A stretch of DNA of 64,000 nucleotides from Pseudomonadota bacterium (GTDB taxonomy: Bacteria; Pseudomonadota; Gammaproteobacteria; Burkholderiales; Methylophilaceae), in the NCBI GenBank assembly GCA_020053735.1, contig JAGVMP010000012.1, positions 62,001 through 126,000 of the forward strand, written 5' to 3'. The position numbers were made by a program, and so were the translations under genes. Under the pieces are notes generated by a model that was not told the origin of the DNA, searched no databases, and saw only the letters and a list, made by a program, of their open reading frames with translations. Below, in pieces: positions 16,286 through 25,909 of this stretch (within the stretch, counting starts at the first letter, position 1; each line of letters opens with the position of its first letter).

Positions 16286-18877
16286 TTACAAGCGCAACAG
16301 CTCTTCTTCTAATATAGTGAGTTGCGTAGTTGCTAACGTTGCGCCTTGTTTACCAGAAACCAAAAAACTATCTTCGGCGCGATTACCCAGTGTATTGATT
16401 TTGGCATTGTGCAAATCTATCCCCAGTTGCAAAAATATAAACGCAACTTTTGCTAACAGACCAGGGCGGTCACCTGTCACTATCTCAATCGTGTGATATA
16501 TCGTGTGTTGATGATTTTGTTGTTCAGCATAAATGTTAATTTGCGTGCTAAACGGTGTGTGTTTTACTTGCCTGCTGATTCGACCTTCTAACGGCGCTTC
16601 TATATCGGAAGTGATGATTTTTTCAGTTAATTCGTTTTCAATAAATTTTAATAGGCCACTGTAACTAACTGACTTACCTGATTGATCTAAAACACTAAAA
16701 CTATTCAAAGCATAGCCATGTTGTGTGGTGTATATTCTGGCTTCTACAATGCTGTAGGCCATTCGGTCAAAAAAGTTACAAATGCGTGCAAACAAATCAT
16801 CTTGGTCTTTGCTGTAAATCATGACTTGTATGCCATCACCATTGGGACTTAAGCGCGCACGTACAATCGGCTTGTCGCTCTGCACATGGGGGGTAAGCAA
16901 GCGGCTTTGCCAAGCGATTTCGTCGCTTTCATAACGCGTAAAATAGGCAGTACCCAGCTTACTCCAAAGCGCTTGGTAGGATTGCGTGCTCAGGCCGTAC
17001 TTATTCAGTTTATCAGCCGCTTCATCTTGTCTGATATGCGCAATTTGTTGCGCATTAAAACTTTCATCATTCAGCACACGTCTGGTTGCGTAGAACAAGT
17101 TCTCTAACAACCGAGCTTTCCATGCATTCCAAACGGCAGGGCTGGTGCCACGAATATCAGCTACTGTCAATAAATACAAGGCATTCAGCCGTGTTTCTGT
17201 TTTAACAAGCTGCGCAAATTGCATAATCACATTGGTATCAGATAAATCAGATTTTTGTGCGGTACTGGACATTTTTAAATGTTGCTCAACCAGCCAAGCA
17301 ACTAAATGCGCGTCCTCTTTGGGCAGGCCGTGAAGCTTGCAAAAGCGCTTTGCATCTTGCGTGCCTAATGTAGAGTGATCTCCACCACGGCCTTTGGCGA
17401 TATCGTGAAACAGCGCAGCAAGATAGAGCAGGTGAGGTTTTTCGAAAGCCGCAAACAATTGACTGCACAGGGGAAACTCGTGCTTCAACTCTGGCTTGGC
17501 AAATCGACGTAGGTTAGCCAGTACGTTTAAAATATGCTCGTCCACGGTATAAACATGAAATAAGTCGTGCTGCATTTGACCAACAATTTTGCCAAAAGCA
17601 GGAATGTATTGACCTAAGATGCCATAACGATTCATGCGGCGTAAAGAATGGTTTACGCCTCTAGATTGTGACAATATATTGATAAACAGTGCTTTATTTT
17701 CGTTAGATTCTCTAAATTCTCGATTCACCAACTTTTTCACGCGCTGCAATTGGCGTATTAAATTGGCGCCCATGCCTTCTAATTCGGGGTGTTGCTGTAG
17801 CAGTAAAAAGCTTTCTAAAATTGTTGCTGGCTGCTGTTGCAAAGTACGTGCTGTTTTGGCTTGCAGCCACTGATCATGCGCTTCAAAATTGGCGCTTACC
17901 GGCGTGATTGTAGCAACAGTTTTAGTTAAAGTAGTTTCTAAAGTTTTAACAAGTATCTCATTGATTAAACTAATATACTTTACGCTTCTGTAGTAGCTCT
18001 GCATAAGCTGTTCACTGGCGCGTTTACGTGGATTGGTAACAAACTCCAAATTAGCTGCTAATTCATTTTGAAAATCAAATAGCAACCGATCTTCGCGTCT
18101 TTTGGCCAAGTAGTGTAGACGTATACGTAGCGTTTGCAAATTGCGTTGGTGGCGTTTTACTTGACGCAACTCTAAGCTGGAAATAAGTTGATTTTTGGCT
18201 AGTTCCTGCCAACTTTTACCTAAACCTTGGCTGTGCGCCAGCCACAAAATCATGTGCAAATCGCGCAATCCGCCTGGGCTCTCCTTAATATTAGGCTCTA
18301 AATTATAGGCAGTATCGTTAAACTTAGCGTGACGATTGTTTTGCTCTTTAAATTTGGCTGCAAAAAATTCGGCAGGGCGCATTTGTGCATTAACTGCACT
18401 TAAAAATGCATCAAACTGTGCTTTGCTGCCCGCCAAATAACGTGCTTCTAGTAGATTTGTTTGTACCGTCACGTCATTGCTCGCTTCGTTCAAACATTCA
18501 TGCTGCGTGCGCACGCTGTGACCAACATTTAAGCCAATGTCCCATAATAGGCCAATCAGCGCTTCAATTTTTAGGTTTTCATCTTCGGTAAGTTGCTCGG
18601 GCAGTAAAATGAGCAAGTCGATATCGGAATATGGAAATAGCTCGCTACGGCCATAACCACCTACGGCGATTAAGCCACAGTCTTCATGGATATTGGCTCG
18701 CAGCCATACCGTTTTAAGTAGCTTGTCGATAAGTTGCGTTTGATTTTTTAGTAAACGTGCTGGGTTTTTATGCAGTAAAAAGTCAGCTTCAATGGCAGCT
18801 TGCTGGGCTTTTAAATCGCTGCGTAGCGCTTGCAACTCACTGCGAGAATTTGGGCTGACGGGTAGGGCTGCTGACAT
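16286..18877 (-). CDS. glnD: [protein-PII] uridylyltransferase / uridylyl-removing enzyme
   Basis: Nitrogen sensor that uridylylates and deuridylylates PII proteins, 863 aa. The nucleotidyltransferase motif is GGYGRSELFPYSDIDLL (73-89). The HD phosphohydrolase motif is LFHDIAKGRGGDH (HD at 491-492). Two ACT domains fill the last 180 residues (PNGDGIQVMIYSKDQDDLFA; EIVTGDRPGLLAKVAFIF). All parts appear intact. It is immediately downstream of map (7 bp), the usual order in this class. Confidence 0.97.
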   Translation of the reverse strand: MSAALPVSPNSRSELQALRSDLKAQQAAIEADFLLHKNPARLLKNQTQLIDKLLKTVWLRANIHEDCGLIAVGGYGRSELFPYSDIDLLILLPEQLTEDENLKIEALIGLLWDIGLNVGHSVRTQHECLNEASNDVTVQTNLLEARYLAGSKAQFDAFLSAVNAQMRPAEFFAAKFKEQNNRHAKFNDTAYNLEPNIKESPGGLRDLHMILWLAHSQGLGKSWQELAKNQLISSLELRQVKRHQRNLQTLRIRLHYLAKRREDRLLFDFQNELAANLEFVTNPRKRASEQLMQSYYRSVKYISLINEILVKTLETTLTKTVATITPVSANFEAHDQWLQAKTARTLQQQPATILESFLLLQQHPELEGMGANLIRQLQRVKKLVNREFRESNENKALFINILSQSRGVNHSLRRMNRYGILGQYIPAFGKIVGQMQHDLFHVYTVDEHILNVLANLRRFAKPELKHEFPLCSQLFAAFEKPHLLYLAALFHDIAKGRGGDHSTLGTQDAKRFCKLHGLPKEDAHLVAWLVEQHLKMSSTAQKSDLSDTNVIMQFAQLVKTETRLNALYLLTVADIRGTSPAVWNAWKARLLENLFYATRRVLNDESFNAQQIAHIRQDEAADKLNKYGLSTQSYQALWSKLGTAYFTRYESDEIAWQSRLLTPHVQSDKPIVRARLSPNGDGIQVMIYSKDQDDLFARICNFFDRMAYSIVEARIYTTQHGYALNSFSVLDQSGKSVSYSGLLKFIENELTEKIITSDIEAPLEGRISRQVKHTPFSTQINIYAEQQNHQHTIYHTIEIVTGDRPGLLAKVAFIFLQLGIDLHNAKINTLGNRAEDSFLVSGKQGATLATTQLTILEEELLRL

Positions 18878-18884
18878 GAAAGAA

Positions 18885-19681
18885 TTAAGTAAGTACAGGC
18901 CTTGCAGGCGACCCCGCAGAAAGCGTCATCACCTCAAATCCACTATCAGTCACTAAAATCGTATGCTCCCACTGTGCCGACAAACTGCGGTCCTTGGTGA
19001 CGATGGTCCAGCCATCTGGCATTTGTTTAATATCGCGCTTGCCTGCGTTGATCATCGGCTCGATGGTAAACATCATGCCTGCTTTAAGTTTTAAACCGGT
19101 GCCAGGGCGACCGTAGTGTAAAACTTGCGGCTCTTCGTGGAATTTTTTACCAATGCCATGGCCACAAAATTCACGCACTACGCTAAAGCCATTTTTTTCT
19201 GCAAAGCTTTGGATAGCATAACCAATATCACCAAGTGTCGCGTCTGGCTTCACTTTCTGGATACCTATCCACATGGCTTGGTAAGTCAGCTCACACAGCC
19301 TTTTAGCTTGAATGGACACTTCACCCACCATGAACATGCGCGAGGTATCACCATGGTAACCATTTTAATCACGGTGACGTCAATATTCACAATGTCACCA
19401 TCTTTTAATACCTTATCGCCCGGCACGCCATGGCAAATTTGATGATTGACAGAGGTGCAAATGGATTTAGGGTAGGGTGTGTGACCATCTGGCGCGTAAT
19501 TTAAAGGCGCAGGAATTGCTTTTTGCACGTCTACAATATAATCATGGCACAGTTGGTCAAGCTTCTCTGTGGTGACCCCATGCACCACAAGCGGCGTAAT
19601 GTAATCAAGCACTTCAGAAGCTAGCCTGCCTGCAATGCGCATAGCAGCAATATCTTCAGCGTTGTTGATGGTAATGGTCAT
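18885..19681 (-). pseudogene. map: methionine aminopeptidase, one-base frameshift
   Basis: Type I methionine aminopeptidase split between two frames. The first segment (19681 down to about 19364) reads MTITINNAEDIAAMRIAGRL up to NIDVTVIK. The second (from about 19363 to 18885) continues as DGYHGDTSRMFMVGE in another frame. Restoring one C on the plus strand between 19363 and 19364 (one G in the coding strand after ATTAAA) rejoins them. The metal ligands are all present across the two parts: the Asp pair in NIDVT and GDTSRMF, His in GHGIGKKFHEEP, Glu in FTIEPM and QWEHTIL. The break is therefore very recent or a sequencing error. map is usually essential. Confidence 0.9.
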
Positions 19682-19892
19682 AGTGATGGGTGTGTTAGTA
19701 TGTAACTGAATTTTAGCATAGCTAGCACATAGAGATAATGCAGTTAAGCAAGCCGCAAGCGCTTTTTTTAAAAATTTTGCCCAGATTCATTTATAATTCA
19801 TCAAACTGCAATAATACTGATTTTGTATCATATTTCAGTTCACAGTCATATTTTTAAAACTCAATAATATAATAATTAATTAAAGGTTTATT

Positions 19893-21041
19893 ATGCAGGG
19901 ACAGGGGATTGATCGACTGAAAACAGCATTAAAAAACTACGTTTTACCTTCATATAGATTCGAAATTAGACAAAAAGTAGGTCAACTCAAACATTTTTTA
20001 GCCAGCTTAAACTGTTTTAAATGGCAGCATTTTTCGTTCCCACTTAGCGAAACTAATTTAACTACCGTGCATTATAAAGGCCGACCAGAAAATAAAGCGA
20101 TGCTGATAGCCTTGCTGGGTGCAGACTCAGCGATATCTTATCCAACCATACCAAGTGGTCATCAAGTTTATGTGACTGAGCACCCAATGCGGGATGCAAT
20201 TTGCATCCCTTTCGCTTTAATTAGCATTGTAAAATTGGGTCGTTCCATTGAGGATATTGTTGCCAGTTATTCTAAAAGCTTGCGTCGGTCTATCAACTCT
20301 GAACGTCCAAACTATCGCTATCTAGCCGTTGACTGCATAGATAAAATTAATGCGATTGAAAATAATATGCTCAAGCCTTATGCTACGGCACGACACGACG
20401 GTGGTGCCGCCCAGCTAGAACCAGGTGTCGTGCAAAAATTCGCTCAAAAAGCCCACGGCAGGTTAGATGTGTTGTTACGGGGTGATGAAGAGGTAGGTTG
20501 TCACCTTGGAAACCCATATACACGCAAAGGTAAGCGCTATTGGCATGTCAATCGCTTGGGTTATCCTAGTCATGTATTTTTAGATTACAAACGCTGGGGC
20601 GAGGTAAATTCAATTAATCTACACTTAGCGCTAGAAGCTGCAATTGAAAATGGTTATGACTATTGCGATTATGGCGTGAGTATGGCCAAGCCAGGGCATG
20701 GTTTAATCGAATGGAAGCGCCGCCGCAGAGGTTTTTTGGGTACGCATGATAATTTTAAATATTTTTATATGAAACTGCCAAAAACTGGTGGGGCACAGTT
20801 TTTATGGGATGCTCCCGTGTTTGGTGTCGAGGGTGGCAAACCCACACTACACTTGGGCATTCCAGAAGGAAAATCAGAAGAAGAAATGCTGGCACGCTAT
20901 CACGAAATGGGCTATGGCGGGCTTTACAAGGTGTATTTAGATTGCGTTAAGCCACCAAGTGCGCAGTTTATTGAATCTATCCGTGCGTTGTATGCTAATC
21001 AAGACCCTCAGCCTTTAATCATAAGTTACATAGTGGGTTGA
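19893..21041 (+). CDS. FemAB/GNAT-like acyltransferase, substrate unknown
   Basis: Protein of 382 aa with no signal peptide. The central part resembles GNAT-type acyltransferases of the FemAB/CelD group: IVASYSKSLRRSINSERPNYRY, then a second half with YDYCDYGVSMAKPGHGLIEWKRRRRG, comparable to the family's YDFxxS...FKxxxG signature. It precedes an OafA-type O-acyltransferase by only 3 bp, so the two probably form a pair for modification of an envelope polysaccharide or lipid. This role is inference; exact substrate cannot be read from sequence. Confidence 0.6.
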   Translation: MQGQGIDRLKTALKNYVLPSYRFEIRQKVGQLKHFLASLNCFKWQHFSFPLSETNLTTVHYKGRPENKAMLIALLGADSAISYPTIPSGHQVYVTEHPMRDAICIPFALISIVKLGRSIEDIVASYSKSLRRSINSERPNYRYLAVDCIDKINAIENNMLKPYATARHDGGAAQLEPGVVQKFAQKAHGRLDVLLRGDEEVGCHLGNPYTRKGKRYWHVNRLGYPSHVFLDYKRWGEVNSINLHLALEAAIENGYDYCDYGVSMAKPGHGLIEWKRRRRGFLGTHDNFKYFYMKLPKTGGAQFLWDAPVFGVEGGKPTLHLGIPEGKSEEEMLARYHEMGYGGLYKVYLDCVKPPSAQFIESIRALYANQDPQPLIISYIVG

Positions 21042-21044
21042 ACC

Positions 21045-23048
21045 GTGCAATATAGAAGAGAAATTGATGGGTTGCGTGCCCTCGCCGTTATACCCGTGTT
21101 GTTGTTTCACGCGGGGTTTCAAAGCTTTAGCGGTGGCTATATTGGCGTGGATATTTTCTTTGTTATCAGCGGTTACCTCATCACTTCCATCATTATTAAC
21201 GATCTGCACGCAGGCACATTTTCCATCTTGAAGTTCTATGAGCGACGTGCGCGACGCATATTACCTGCTTTATTTTTAGTGATGTTTGTTAGCCTGCCGT
21301 TTGCTTATTTGTGGATGTCGCCAACAGGTTTGCATGATTTTTCTAAAAGTGTCATCGCGGTTTCGTTATTTTTATCTAATATTTTGTTTTGGAAAGAGGC
21401 GGGCTATTTTGCCACTGCCAACGAGTTAAAACCACTATTACACACATGGAGCCTAGCAGTAGAAGAACAGTATTACGTGCTATTTCCACTATTTTTAATG
21501 TTGGCTTGGCGATTTGGCCAACGTTGGATCATTAGCCTCTTATTTGTGGCAGCGCTAGCAAGTTTAGCAGTCTCCGAATGGGCGCTAGCGCGTTACATCT
21601 CGGCCTCATTTTACTTATTACCCACACGTGGTTGGGAGCTGCTCATAGGTGCATTGGCCGCTTTTTATCTATTCTCAAATACTAATACAAATGAAAAACC
21701 AACGCATCTTCGACTAGCTGCCTACCAAGCCGCAAGCTCTATGGGTTTGCTGCTGATTACATATGCCGTATTTGCTTACGATAAATTCACACCTTTCCCC
21801 GGCGTAAATGCGCTGTTGCCGACGATTGGTGCGGTGTTGATTGTGTTGTTTGCCAACACACAAACGTTGGTTGGTAAGCTATTGGGTAGTAAATGGTTGG
21901 TAGGCATTGGTTTAATTAGCTATAGCACTTATTTGTGGCATCAACCGCTGTTTAGTTTTGTTCGCCATGGCAGCATTCAAGAGCCGAGCAAAATAGTGTA
22001 CTTACTGCTAATTTTAGTTTCATTATTGCTGGCATATCTGACTTGGAAGTTTGTCGAAACACCGTTTAGGAATAAAAACATAGTTAAGCGAAAACAAATA
22101 CTTTGGTTTGGCTTGATAGGCAGCCTATTTTTTATCGCAGTCGGCTTGGTTGGAATTTATAACAAAGGCTTCGAAAAACGTTTTAATATGCCAACATCGC
22201 TCAGTAGCTCATTCGATTTAACACCAGCGGCTTGGGGCTGCTTTGATAAACCCCAAGCACATACCAGAAGTGATTGGCTCTGCGATATAGGCTCTAAGCA
22301 AGCAAAGCCAAGCTTTATTGTGTTCGGTGATTCACACGCAAGATCTATGTTTGATGCTTTTAGCGAGGCTGGAAATCAAGCAAACAAACATGGGGTATAT
22401 ATTGGCGTGAGCGGTTGTACCGCGTTTTTGGATATTTACAAGCTGCATAAAGATGAGATTGATGTAGATTGCAATTTAATCAATAAAAGAGTTTATGAAT
22501 ATGTAAAAGCCAATAAAATTAGTAAAGTATTTTTAATAGGTAAGTGGTCTTGGTACACCCATGGTGACTACGATGGTCTCAACGGGGCTTGGATAGGTAT
22601 CACTAAAGACAGCAAAAGAGAAAAAGCTTTATCGCGCCTTGCATTTGAGGCGGGACTAAAACAGACGGTGGCTGCTTATGCCAGTATTGGTGTGCAGTTA
22701 TATATTGTTGAGCAAGTGCCAGTGCAAAGGCTAGACGTTAAAGATTTATACTACAAAATATATGCCAGCAATCATCAAGATGACCAGAAAAGTGTGCCTG
22801 AAAGCATCCGCGAGTTATCTGTTTCTAAGCAGCAGCATATACAACTACAATCATTTGTAAGCCCACTGTTTAAGCAACATGCACAGGCAGGGCAGTTAAA
22901 CTTGATTAACTTTGATGATATTTTTTGTGATGCTGAAAAATGTTTAATTGGTACTGATAAGTACGCCTATTACTTTGATAGCAATCATCTCACTACCACA
23001 GGTGGGCGCATGGTGGTGGGTGAATTAGTTAAACATATCCAAAAATGA
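21045..23048 (+). CDS. membrane O-acyltransferase with C-terminal SGNH domain (OafA type)
   Basis: Acyltransferase_3 family, 667 aa. YRREIDGLRALAVIPVLLFH and GGYIGVDIFFVISGYLI are the N-terminal signature, and about ten transmembrane helices follow to residue ~365. A periplasmic SGNH hydrolase-like domain has the nucleophile block FIVFGDSHARSMF and the Asp/His block DSNHLTTTGGRMVV. Such proteins O-acetylate O-antigen or exopolysaccharide sugars. The start is GTG at 21045, 3 bp after the previous stop. Confidence 0.9.
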   Translation: MQYRREIDGLRALAVIPVLLFHAGFQSFSGGYIGVDIFFVISGYLITSIIINDLHAGTFSILKFYERRARRILPALFLVMFVSLPFAYLWMSPTGLHDFSKSVIAVSLFLSNILFWKEAGYFATANELKPLLHTWSLAVEEQYYVLFPLFLMLAWRFGQRWIISLLFVAALASLAVSEWALARYISASFYLLPTRGWELLIGALAAFYLFSNTNTNEKPTHLRLAAYQAASSMGLLLITYAVFAYDKFTPFPGVNALLPTIGAVLIVLFANTQTLVGKLLGSKWLVGIGLISYSTYLWHQPLFSFVRHGSIQEPSKIVYLLLILVSLLLAYLTWKFVETPFRNKNIVKRKQILWFGLIGSLFFIAVGLVGIYNKGFEKRFNMPTSLSSSFDLTPAAWGCFDKPQAHTRSDWLCDIGSKQAKPSFIVFGDSHARSMFDAFSEAGNQANKHGVYIGVSGCTAFLDIYKLHKDEIDVDCNLINKRVYEYVKANKISKVFLIGKWSWYTHGDYDGLNGAWIGITKDSKREKALSRLAFEAGLKQTVAAYASIGVQLYIVEQVPVQRLDVKDLYYKIYASNHQDDQKSVPESIRELSVSKQQHIQLQSFVSPLFKQHAQAGQLNLINFDDIFCDAEKCLIGTDKYAYYFDSNHLTTTGGRMVVGELVKHIQK

Positions 23049-23058
23049 TATAAAATTA

Positions 23059-23098
23059 ATGCCCTGCAAGTCGCATGGGTGTTGGTCTGTAGGGCAGA
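23059..23098. repeat. dispersed palindromic repeat, copy C (inverted)
   Basis: Reverse-orientation copy (arms GCCCTGCAAG and CTGTAGGGC) between the convergent acyltransferase and TonB-receptor genes. A terminator role is plausible. Confidence 0.75.
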
Positions 23099-23136
23099 TT
23101 GTTTTGCTCGTGTCTTTAAAACTGTCAAAAAAGTCG

Positions 23137-25167
23137 CTAAAAATCAGCGCGGGCACCAATCAATACAGATCGTTCACCAGCTGGTGCAATATCTTTTAAG
23201 AAAGACGCATGCTCGCGAATCTCGTCATCTAGCAAATTATTGGCTTTGGCGAATAACTCTATATTGAGTTTTCCAGTATTAATTAAACCGCCTAATTTGT
23301 AAGCCATAATCGCGCTGACGTTGGTGTAGCCGTCGGTAGCCAGTTCATTATCTGCAGTGTTGTTTTGTTTAAAGGCACGCAACACATCTAATTTTGCACT
23401 AAAAGAGCCTTTTGCATAGCGCAAGCCAGCGCCTAACCTTACCGGGGCAACACGCGGCAAGTTGTCGTTATTCCGTGTATCTTTGGCATGCACATAATCG
23501 CCGCGCAGACTTAAATCCCAATGGCTGGCAATATTAAACTTGTCCTCAGCTTCTAAGCCTTTAAACGTGGCGGGCACCGCGCTGAATTGCGCAATTGGCA
23601 GGTTAGAGATGGCGTCAATACTTCCCGTATCAAACAAGCCAATAAAATTGCTAAAGCGAGTGTAATAAGCCCCTAGGCTAAAAGAGTTTCTGGCACCTTT
23701 CCAGCGAATTTGCGCATCAATCCCATTGGACTTTTCTTTATCAAAATTGCTGTTGCCCACTTCAAATTGGCCTGTAGCAATATGTGCGCCGTTGGCATAC
23801 AGCTCAAAATAGCTAGGCGCACGCTCATTGTGCGATAAATTGCTGGTGAGTGACCAATTTGGGTTGATATTGTATAAACCGCCCAGCGCAAAACTATTGG
23901 GGTTAAAGCTGTTATTTTGCCCTGCACCAAATACTGGACTCGCTTTGGAATCAACTGTGGTATGCCCTAGTCGACCACCAAAGGTAATTTTGTGCTTAAG
24001 CTCGTCATTACCAAGCGGCAACTCTTCATACAAATACAGCGCTTTATTTTGCGTATTCACGTTAGGCACAAATGCCTCATCACCGAGTGCGGCAAAATTG
24101 GTATTGCTAAATTGGTAGCCTAATACGCCTTGTACAGGGCCGATGTTGCTGTGACCAAGCTCTAAGCCACCCTCTAAACCGCGATTAGTAAATGTTGTTC
24201 CCACTTCAGTGCCTTCAAGCTCTTGATGTTTGTAATCAGTATGTGCCATGCGAAATTTTGCACGATTTACAATACTCCCCAAATCTTTGAATTCGCTCGC
24301 CAACTCCCAGCGTTCGCTGTTCATGTCAATACGGACATCTTCTTCAGCCACTACGCCATAGTTGCTGTCTAATACGGAGTACGACAGGCCGATATAGCCT
24401 TTATCAAAAGTGAGCGAGGCACCCAAGGCGCCACCATCGCTTCCAGCGCTGCTATTGACTAACTTGCCTTTGTTGCTACGCGGCGTACCATCAGCTTCAC
24501 TTTTACGGCGGCTTAGAGCAAACCCAGGAATATCTAAATCGCTACTTTTACGGTTGTATATATCACCATGAATGGCAAACGTGCCATTACCAATGTCAAT
24601 TACAGCTGCCCCATTGCGTGTGCTGTCTGCGCCGCCAAAACGGGTTTCAGCACGACCGATAATGCCATCCAATTTCTCAGTGGGGATGCGGTGGTCAATC
24701 GCGTTCACTACGCCACCCATGGCGCTGCCGCCGTACAACAGCGCAGCAGGCCCGCGCACCACGTCAATCTGCTCAATAATCAATGGGTCAATAGTGACAG
24801 CATGGTCTGGGCTTAAACTAGAAATATCTAATGTACCAATTCCATTTTGCATAATTTTCACGCGCTCGGCATCTAGCCCACGAATCACCGGGCGCGACGC
24901 ATTTGGACCAAATTGGGTGGCAGTCACGCCTGGTATACCGTTTAGCGTTTCGCCCAATGTGCTTTCTCGGCGCAAACTTAACTCACGGCCATTCAGCACA
25001 GAAACGGGTACCACCAGTTCGTCGGAGCCAACGCCCAACGGATTGCCGGTTACTGCAACTGGTGCTAAATCGATATTTTCGGCAGCAAACGCAGGTTGAA
25101 TAAATGTAACCTGAATAAACAAATTACTGATGGCGAGCGCCATCAATTTTTTTGGTAAAAAAACCAT
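23137..25167 (-). CDS. TonB-dependent outer-membrane receptor (ZnuD-like)
   Basis: Outer-membrane beta-barrel transporter of 676 aa with a signal peptide (cleavage near QPAFA-AEN). The plug domain shows TLGETLNGIPGVTATQFGP, RPVIRGLDAERVKIMQNGIG and VDVVRGPAALLYGGSAMGGV-type signatures. The barrel ends with a C-terminal aromatic residue (GARADF), as required for BAM assembly. The overall pattern resembles zinc receptor ZnuD and relatives. A small His/Cys-rich exported protein is encoded 62 bp upstream in the same direction, which supports metal uptake. The ligand is inferred; no Zur box was recognised. Confidence 0.88.
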   Translation of the reverse strand: MVFLPKKLMALAISNLFIQVTFIQPAFAAENIDLAPVAVTGNPLGVGSDELVVPVSVLNGRELSLRRESTLGETLNGIPGVTATQFGPNASRPVIRGLDAERVKIMQNGIGTLDISSLSPDHAVTIDPLIIEQIDVVRGPAALLYGGSAMGGVVNAIDHRIPTEKLDGIIGRAETRFGGADSTRNGAAVIDIGNGTFAIHGDIYNRKSSDLDIPGFALSRRKSEADGTPRSNKGKLVNSSAGSDGGALGASLTFDKGYIGLSYSVLDSNYGVVAEEDVRIDMNSERWELASEFKDLGSIVNRAKFRMAHTDYKHQELEGTEVGTTFTNRGLEGGLELGHSNIGPVQGVLGYQFSNTNFAALGDEAFVPNVNTQNKALYLYEELPLGNDELKHKITFGGRLGHTTVDSKASPVFGAGQNNSFNPNSFALGGLYNINPNWSLTSNLSHNERAPSYFELYANGAHIATGQFEVGNSNFDKEKSNGIDAQIRWKGARNSFSLGAYYTRFSNFIGLFDTGSIDAISNLPIAQFSAVPATFKGLEAEDKFNIASHWDLSLRGDYVHAKDTRNNDNLPRVAPVRLGAGLRYAKGSFSAKLDVLRAFKQNNTADNELATDGYTNVSAIMAYKLGGLINTGKLNIELFAKANNLLDDEIREHASFLKDIAPAGERSVLIGARADF

Positions 25168-25229
25168 AATAAAACCCTCAAAAAAATAGAAAATATCAGC
25201 GTGCTAAATAGCCGCTGAGAAATATTTAT

Positions 25230-25553
25230 TTAGCTGAGGGTAGGCGGGGCGCGGGCTGCGTAAGCAGTGCGGTGTTGAGATGAAAGTTGGTTTGAAAGCG
25301 GTGTGCTTGCAACAAAACTGGCTTGCAAGGCAGTGAATACAAAAGTTTGTGCAAGCAGGCCGCCTGTAATTTTGGCAAAACTAATACATTGTGCGCATTG
25401 CTCGCTGTTCGTGTTCTTATCTTGCTTGCTTGAGTCTTGCTGGCTGTGGCTGACCAAATCTTTTACATGGCTATTTTCATGCGTAACTGCGCCAATTTGC
25501 GCAAACGCAAATAAGAAAACTAACGCAATATGTATGGAAAGCCGTTTAAACAT
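25230..25553 (-). CDS. small exported His/Cys-containing protein
   Basis: Protein of 107 aa. N-terminal signal-like segment MFKRLSIHIALVFLFAFAQIGAV, then a His-rich stretch (THENSHVKDLVSHSQQ) and a CAQC motif, followed by a second hydrophobic segment. The layout resembles DUF2946-type small periplasmic proteins that often precede metal receptor genes. It is probably cotranscribed with the TonB receptor downstream. A role in metal handling is inferred. Confidence 0.6.
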   Translation of the reverse strand: MFKRLSIHIALVFLFAFAQIGAVTHENSHVKDLVSHSQQDSSKQDKNTNSEQCAQCISFAKITGGLLAQTFVFTALQASFVASTPLSNQLSSQHRTAYAARAPPTLS

Positions 25554-25638
25554 CTTTTTAAGATAGCATAAAATACTTGCTTATTTGAATGGTTTTTAGA
25601 ATTATTATTCAAGAGAACTTGTAAACACCTAATAAAAG

Positions 25639-25677
25639 ATGCCCTGCGAGGCAATATCCATGCGGTCTGCAGGGCAG
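25639..25677. repeat. dispersed palindromic repeat, copy D
   Basis: Arms ATGCCCTGC and GCAGGGCAG around a core GCAATATCCATGCGG, one base shorter than the consensus core. It lies in the divergent region between the small exported protein and rpsB. Confidence 0.8.
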
Positions 25678-25799
25678 GTATTCTTAGATAAATTAAAATG
25701 CCTGATAGCTTTATTAAGCTATACTCAAACAGTCACTTAAAGCTAGCAAACTCAAGCGGTTAGTGCTATTATTCGGCCTCTGCAATTTTGTAGAAAATT

Positions 25800-25909
25800 A
25801 ATGTAGTAAAAATAACTACACAGCCCCGTACAGGGTGTTTACAACTTAATAAATAAAAAAGTGTAAATATTGTGGGCGTGTGTAAATTTAACCCTTACAT
25901 GGAGTCATT
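25800..25909 (+). promoter_or_regulatory. structured 5' leader of rpsB
   Basis: The region before rpsB holds GTAGT/ACTAC (25803-25819), a CCCC-GTACA-GGG hairpin, and TTTACA...TGTAAA arms. rpsB leaders in other Proteobacteria bind S2 for feedback control; whether this is the same motif cannot be judged by eye. Confidence 0.35.
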
